This document shows, one piece after another, positions 59,150-64,000 of a stretch of DNA of 64,000 bases (the first letter of the stretch is position 1; the number at the start of each line of letters is the position of its first letter). Origin of the DNA: Oscheius sp. JU75. Its lineage: Eukaryota; Nematoda; Chromadorea; Rhabditida; Rhabditidae. Under the pieces are notes generated by a model. It worked only from the letters and a program-made list of their open reading frames with translations, was not told the origin of the DNA and did not search any database. The translations under genes were made by a program, and so were the position numbers. The stretch lies in NCBI GenBank assembly GCA_037178855.1, contig JASJZC010000002.1:8568501-8632500 (forward strand), written 5' to 3'.

Positions 59150-60369
59150 ATGTCAGAGAGATTCTGAGGAAGCGAATGTCTCGAACAAGAAGATGCTATC
59201 GGGTTCGAAGTGTAACACCAGAGAATTGTTTGACAAAAAGTGTGACCAGTGGCTCGTTTTCTGTCTCTGTCGATCTGGTTGTGACCTGAACGTCTTGTGG
59301 TCAACGTTTCTGAAAAGAGTTCGGGAAGTAGAGTCTCCTCGGTGTACACGGGGAAAAGTTCATCTTCGAGCGGGCTATTTAAATTATGCGCCCCAATTTA
59401 GGTTCCGCCACGATTACTACCGTATCCCGAGCGAACTCTTGTTCCTTTCCCTAATTTTAGGATCGAGTCTTGTTTCTTTCGTGGTATGGCCTCACATCAC
59501 TTTCCTTTTATTTCCTTGCCAATCTTTCGCTCTATAACTAAACCACCATCCAGCCACAAAATAAATATATAGAAACCGCTCTCACCTTCCTAATTCCTTG
59601 ACATTGTGTCAGCAGCAATACAACATTTTTCTACTTGACGCCTGCAGCGTCTCTAGGTATCTTGTGAGGCACCAGACGATTTTTATGACCTACCTGATAG
59701 TGGTGGCTCGTTTGGCTCTCGAGACGAGTTGTCCATGGGGTTCGCCATGCAGACAGCTCCTACTGAGAACGTTTTCGTGCGTCTCGATTACAATTACTGA
59801 CTTTTCAGTTTTCAACACACAGTCAAGTAAAAAGACTACCTCACTTTGCCTTGAACGAGGGTCTCGTCACGATGTCTTACGGCAGTGGCCTCTTTTTATT
59901 GAACTGCAACATATATAGCTAATCCAGCCTGGCCCCAATATTCGTCTGAAGTTTTTTGATGGAAAGTCTAACTGGCTTGGACAAATTCAAAAAATGCTAC
60001 CCGCCCATATTTCAAACGGGTCCTGAGACGAATGTCGGGCCCGGAACCCAGCCTGAGTACAAACGGGCCGGGTCGGCACGGGCCTTTCGGCCTATTCGAC
60101 CATGCCTGCATATAGTTATAGTTTTAAACCATCCAGAAGGCCGATCGGCCAACACGAAATCAATTTTCCGATTCAGAAATCTGCACAAATTGAGAACTAC
60201 GGTACTATTCCAAGGTCTTCGTTTCAAGGCACAGAACGACGGCCTAGAAGCCTTGAGAAATTTTGACATAAGTATGGCACAGTGGGTTTTTAGAAATCTC
60301 TGTAATAAATTTATTCAGAAGAAAACAAGTAACCATTTCACACAGAGGAAAGGAAGTCCAGATTCCAAA
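59150..60369. other. Spacer upstream of the SLC22 gene
   Basis: No exon is supported. A GC-rich short repeat (GGGCCGGG, CGGGCCTTTCGGCC) lies at 60030-60110. The TCTCTGTC tracts end at about 59270. Confidence 0.5.
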
Positions 60370-60747
60370 GTTTAAGGGCTTTTGTCGATTTTGACAAGCA
60401 TTCTGACAGTTTCTTGCGGCTTTTCGTGGGAGAGGTGTTTGAACTGACAACTTTAGCTAAACGGTATGCTTTTACCAAGCACCGTTTACTCAACATTTAG
60501 AATGTATTTTGGCAAGGTCGACGAGCGTCCGACAATGGCAGAGGTCTGCGAAAGCGTGCACAGAATTATTGCTAAGTATTACATAAGAGACTCTGAAGGT
60601 GCAGCTGTCAGAAAGGTGAAAAACAGTGTGCCGCCATTGGTAGAAGAACTACTAGAGAGCAACAAACAGCTTAGAAAGCAGTTGGAAGAACGGGACGCGA
60701 CGATTGCGAAGATGCAGGAAGAAATTGATCGCCTGAAGGCTGCTTAA
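60370..60747 (+). pseudogene. Orphan 3' end of a kinase with coiled-coil tail
   Basis: An open stretch ending at 60463 (VGEVFELTTLAKR) is joined by a 37-nt intron (GTATGC..TTTAG) to 60501-60747, MYFGKVDERPTMAEVCESVH followed by a short coiled coil (LEERDATIAKMQEEIDRLKAA). It aligns in position and phase with the last two exons of the kinase at 48668-50926 (MFSSEAADRPTTDEISVRVR). The rest of a kinase domain is not found upstream, so this is probably a transposed or decayed copy. Its intact donor shows what the broken donor in the other gene should look like. Confidence 0.65.
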
Positions 60748-61139
60748 AATGTGTGGATCAATAAAATGTGTTGCATACAGTGCTTGCTAAGATTGTTTGT
60801 ATGTCTTTCCTTCATCAGGCAAAATTAATTCAGGAAAGCTATAGGTTCAGGTACAGATGCTAATGGTTGCATCCAGTACCTTATACGGTGGTTCAGACTC
60901 CTGAGACCTCTCTATCATTAGCAAATATATTCAATCATATCACACATTTTGTCACGTTTTTCACCCGAGTCTGCTGCGTAGTACAGGCTTGAAACAGGGA
61001 TCCGCACGCAGCGGAAGGAAAAAAAATCGAAGATTGCTAAACCTAATGACTCTGCTGGATGTAGCGACATTCAGTTTCTAATCAGTTAGTAACGCAATGC
61101 CCCGGGTAGATGCCCGGGAAGGAGAAACCCGGCTTGAGG

Positions 61140-61485
61140 ATGCCGGAAAATTTGGGTTTCTCAGGAATGACAATTCCTGGAGAACGAGTTTTTGTTGAGC
61201 GAAACGGGCTCAAACTCGAAGAGAACACGAGAGGGGTTTATATTCAAATTTATCTCCACTATGAACAATAGGTATTGAAATAAAAATCAACAGAACCAAA
61301 TCTTACAGCTCTAGACACTGCCCAACACACACACAGAAAAATAATGGCGTTACGGCAAAAGTGCGCGCATACGTGATTGCGTACCCGCGCTATTTGAAAC
61401 AGGACAAAAAAATGGGAGGGGCAATGATATATGATATCGACGAGGGGAAAGAAAGATACCGGAATGCCTGGGCGTTACTAGTTCG
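61140..61485. repeat. Dispersed repeat, copy B (shared with 27140-27360)
   Basis: It has the same block order as copy A, with about 100 bp of extra sequence near 61240-61335 that includes a (CA)n run. Same orientation as copy A. Confidence 0.65.
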
Positions 61486-61842
61486 ACATTTTAGGAGTTG
61501 CTTCTGAAAGCAATTAGGCTAATGCAGCAGGAAAACAGTGAGATAGAAAAGGAAATCAGCAATAACAGAAAACTTTGGATTTGGTGAGAGAGTATGAACA
61601 GGACGTCAAGTTTATGAAGCTTGAAGTAAAAAAGTAAAATGCCAAATAGAGCTGAAGCTGAGGAAGATGGAATATGGAAAAATTTGGAAAAAAAAACGTA
61701 GACAAGTAACTGTGGTGGGAAGTCGAAGATCTGATGCAAAAATAGATCAGGCTATTGAGAACGTAGAGCAGAAATACGAACGAATGAAAAATGAAAACCA
61801 TGCAACTGCCCAGCAATCGGACTCGGGAAAAGTGAACAAATG

Positions 61843-61880
61843 TATTGGGTTGGCATATAAGTCTTTTCGCTTTTTGTAAA
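61843..61880 (+). mobile_element. Mariner-like terminal repeat, single end
   Basis: TATTGGGTTGGCATATAAGT followed by CTTTTCGCTTTTTG resembles the terminal inverted repeat of mariner transposons and starts at a TA. No matching end or transposase is seen in the window. Confidence 0.4.
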
Positions 61881-62079
61881 CATGTCCTTTGTCTTGTTTA
61901 CAACAATGACCGAGCTGTTAATATAGCACCTCGTGTAGCTCACTCAGTCCTCTACCACCACCATGCAAGACACCACGTCCCTTCTTCTTATTCTCTATTC
62001 TCTGTTTTATCTGGACCACTGATGACCTTCGTTCAAGTAATTACTACGCTCTCTGGACGTTGCCCCCTAATTGGCTCTA

Positions 62080-63680
62080 CTCCGTTGAGTTAAAGCTACA
62101 ACAAAAAAGGAAGCTACCAAGCAGGAGGAGAAGACGAGCTACCAAGTCCGCTGCTGTCTCTCTATCGCCATACTCCTGCTGTTGCCGCTCTTCCTCAACC
62201 AAGGCCAAAGGGAAGCACGGGACAACTGCTGTCAGAAGAACTTGAATTCCGTCCGAAGAAGTCTTGGGCAAGCCGGACGTACTCTGCCCACTAATCTCAA
62301 GATCTCCATGACGCCTCAATTCGCATGTGCCACCTTCAACGTCCGCTCTCTACTCGGGACTTCCAGGCAGGTCGAACTACAAGAGGCCTTACGAACGGTA
62401 TAGAGAGAGAAAAGTATAGAGTATCTCGAGTCCAAAGATGTGCTGTTCTGGAGTGGCCACGCGCAGTTATCGCAACATGGAGTAGGCTTTCTGGTCAAAG
62501 AATGCTTTTCGAACGAAGTCATCTTCACACCATACTCTGCCAGATGTGCCTCCCTCTCTCTGCCATCGCTGAAGCTTTACATGGTAGCCGCATATGCTCC
62601 AACTTCAACGTCCACTGATGAGGAATATGATGAGTTCTTGGCATCTATCGATCTTCTGCTGTTCCGATCGCCGAGAGGTTTCTCACCGATACTCTTGGGC
62701 GACTTCAACTGCAAGATCAGCAGAGATGATGCAAACAACGACATCGTAGGCACGGCTACAATCCATCATGGTAACGAGAGAGGGAAACTTGTGGTCGGAC
62801 TATGCCGTGCTCATAATCTGCGACTTTGGAGTACGATATACGAAAAGAATGGCTCTGGACGTGGCGAAGCCCTAATGGTTCTACTCGGAACCAAATTGAC
62901 TTCATTGCTGCCAGAAGGTCTCTTCCCGTCAAAGATGTCCAAGTACTCAACAAAGTAGACTACAACTCCGATCACAGAATGCTAAGGATGCTGTTTTGGA
63001 GAAAAAGTTCGATGAAAGCCAAACGAAAGCAGAATCGGAAGCACAATCTTCATCTAGTTCCTGCCCAGTTCAAGGAAAATCTTCTCATACTTGGAAATGC
63101 TGAAGAAAGAAACCTGGACAGTGTCATAAGTGTTGAAAGACAGTACGAGGAACTGAAGAAGAAGTTGAAGAATGCCGCGCGGAATGCAATGAGGATAGAC
63201 ACGCTGCCGCCAAAAGTTTCGGCTGCAACAAAGGCTATACTCTCGGCGGAGACGGATGGCTAGAGACGACAACACGGCAAACGGAAGGATCTCATACTCT
63301 ACTCTCTCCCAACAGGCAAGAAGAATGATACGAGACGACCTGATAGCGAGGAAAGAAGAGGTCCTGAGGAGGACAGTTGAGAAAGGAAAGAGCGAAGAGA
63401 AAATGCAGTCTGGTCCATACGAACAACAAGAAAGAGGATGCTGGCAGCCAAATCGAACACCAACGATTACTCGCAGAAGGCAACCGTCGACAGGTTCAAG
63501 AACTTCTTCGACAACCTATACTCCGCACAAGGTCCGGTCAGGCCAGCAGCTATTCGCCAATTTGAAGATCTTCCGCCATTCGAGCCTGATGAAGTAATCA
63601 GCGCTATCTGTCAACTAACAAGGGAAGCCTTTCAACTTAAGTTGGACTTTGGCAACGAACAAGGTGCCATTCGATAGCTC
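62080..63680 (+). mobile_element. Degraded non-LTR (RTE-like) retrotransposon, endonuclease part
   Basis: AP-endonuclease-type motifs read in order: CATFNVRSLLG (about 62330), an in-frame stop at 62401-62403, VAAYAPTSTSTDEEYDEF, LLGDFNCKIS, HGNERGKLVVGLCRAHNLRL, then a frame change to WTWRSPNGSTRNQIDFIAAR and YNSDHRMLR. A helical stretch and another frame change follow, up to FEPDEVISAICQLTRE near 63600, where reverse transcriptase would begin. The RT core itself is missing. The copy is dead. The order and motifs fit RTE/CR1-like LINEs. Confidence 0.85.
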
Positions 63681-63831
63681 TAAATATGGGTATAACGGAG
63701 TATATTGCCGAATTCGCTTAACCCCTCTCTGTTCCTAGATACGACGTTTTTAAAAATGGCACCCCCGTATCATCTCGACGCCTAAGCCGCAGGACCCGCC
63801 GTGATAGACTTCGAAGGCAGCAAAAGTAGTT

Positions 63832-63895
63832 TGGTGGTGAGCGCGGTGGGCTAGGATGCAATTGTTTGCTGGTTCGGATCCGCACGATTTTTTTT
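63832..63895 (+). repeat. tRNA-like SINE fragment
   Basis: A-box-like GGTGGTGAGCGCGGTGG and B-box-like GGTTCGGATCC, followed by a T-run. It is the last feature before the window edge. The remaining DNA shows a GACTATG simple repeat near 63920-63965. Confidence 0.4.
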
Positions 63896-64000
63896 TTACT
63901 TTTTTCCTTCTTTTATCTGTGACTATGTGCTTTGACTATGAAGCTTTGACTTTGACTATGTGACTATGGAGCTGTAGTGCCGGACGCCCTTTGGCCTGGA

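Larger units (their letters stand above)
60748..62080. other. Gene-free region with two repeat families
   Basis: It holds copy B of the dispersed repeat (61140-61485) and a mariner-like end (61843-61880). Open frames are short and unsupported. Confidence 0.5.

Overview
The window looks like nuclear DNA of a small-genome invertebrate, most likely a nematode. Protein-coding genes on both strands are split by many GT..AG introns. Many of these introns are only 33-46 nt long, and acceptors are TTTCAG-like. In seven or eight genes a strong TTTCAG-type acceptor lies 0-10 nt before the first ATG, the signature of spliced-leader trans-splicing. One gene looks like a nematode-style F-box protein. I cannot name the species. 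Exon chains below were built by hand. For ten chains that I read complete inside the window (MATH coiled-coil gene, its paralog, AP-2, cytochrome b561, full GCLC, calsyntenin, aldo-keto reductase, stomatin, N-acetyltransferase, SLC22) every splice phase agrees and the total is a whole number of codons. The F-box chain also sums correctly.

Layout. 1-688 (-): TRAPPC5 ortholog, running off the left edge. 2438-13775 (+): a 21-exon MATH-domain and coiled-coil protein, followed by 14394-18565 (+), a tandem paralog of its 3' half. 19097-19502 (+): two exons of an unknown protein. 21467-23587 (+): AP-2 transcription factor. 25656-27007 (+): cytochrome b561-type membrane protein. 27528-29287 (+) and 29527-31825 (-): two convergent copies of the glutamate-cysteine ligase catalytic subunit, the plus copy lacking its C-terminal exons. 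31826-38023: gene-poor. 38024-44126 (+): calsyntenin. 44774-46128 (+): aldo-keto reductase. 46395-47521 (+): F-box-like protein. 48021-48611: Tc1/mariner-type non-autonomous element. 48668-50926 (-): protein kinase with a coiled-coil tail. 51143-52334 (-): stomatin. 53350-54300: broken gene remnants. 54397-55515 (-): two-domain N-acetyltransferase. 56897-59149 (-): SLC22-type transporter. 60370-60747 (+): orphan kinase tail. 62080-63680: degraded non-LTR retrotransposon.

The genes do not form a pathway. They are ordinary neighbours: membrane trafficking (TRAPPC5, calsyntenin), glutathione synthesis (GCLC), redox (b561, aldo-keto reductase), transport (SLC22, stomatin) and regulation (AP-2, kinase, F-box).

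The more unusual content is in the non-coding DNA. Tracts based on TCTCTGTC/GACAGAGA fill introns and spacers from about 19.2 kb to 59.3 kb but are nearly absent from the first 19 kb, the kinase block and the last 4.5 kb. A short palindromic element recurs at least ten times, several times inside introns. Many tRNA-like B-box sequences look like degenerate SINEs. The strongest single anomalies are the converted inverted GCLC pair and a kinase whose last splice donor reads ATAAGC instead of GTAAGC.
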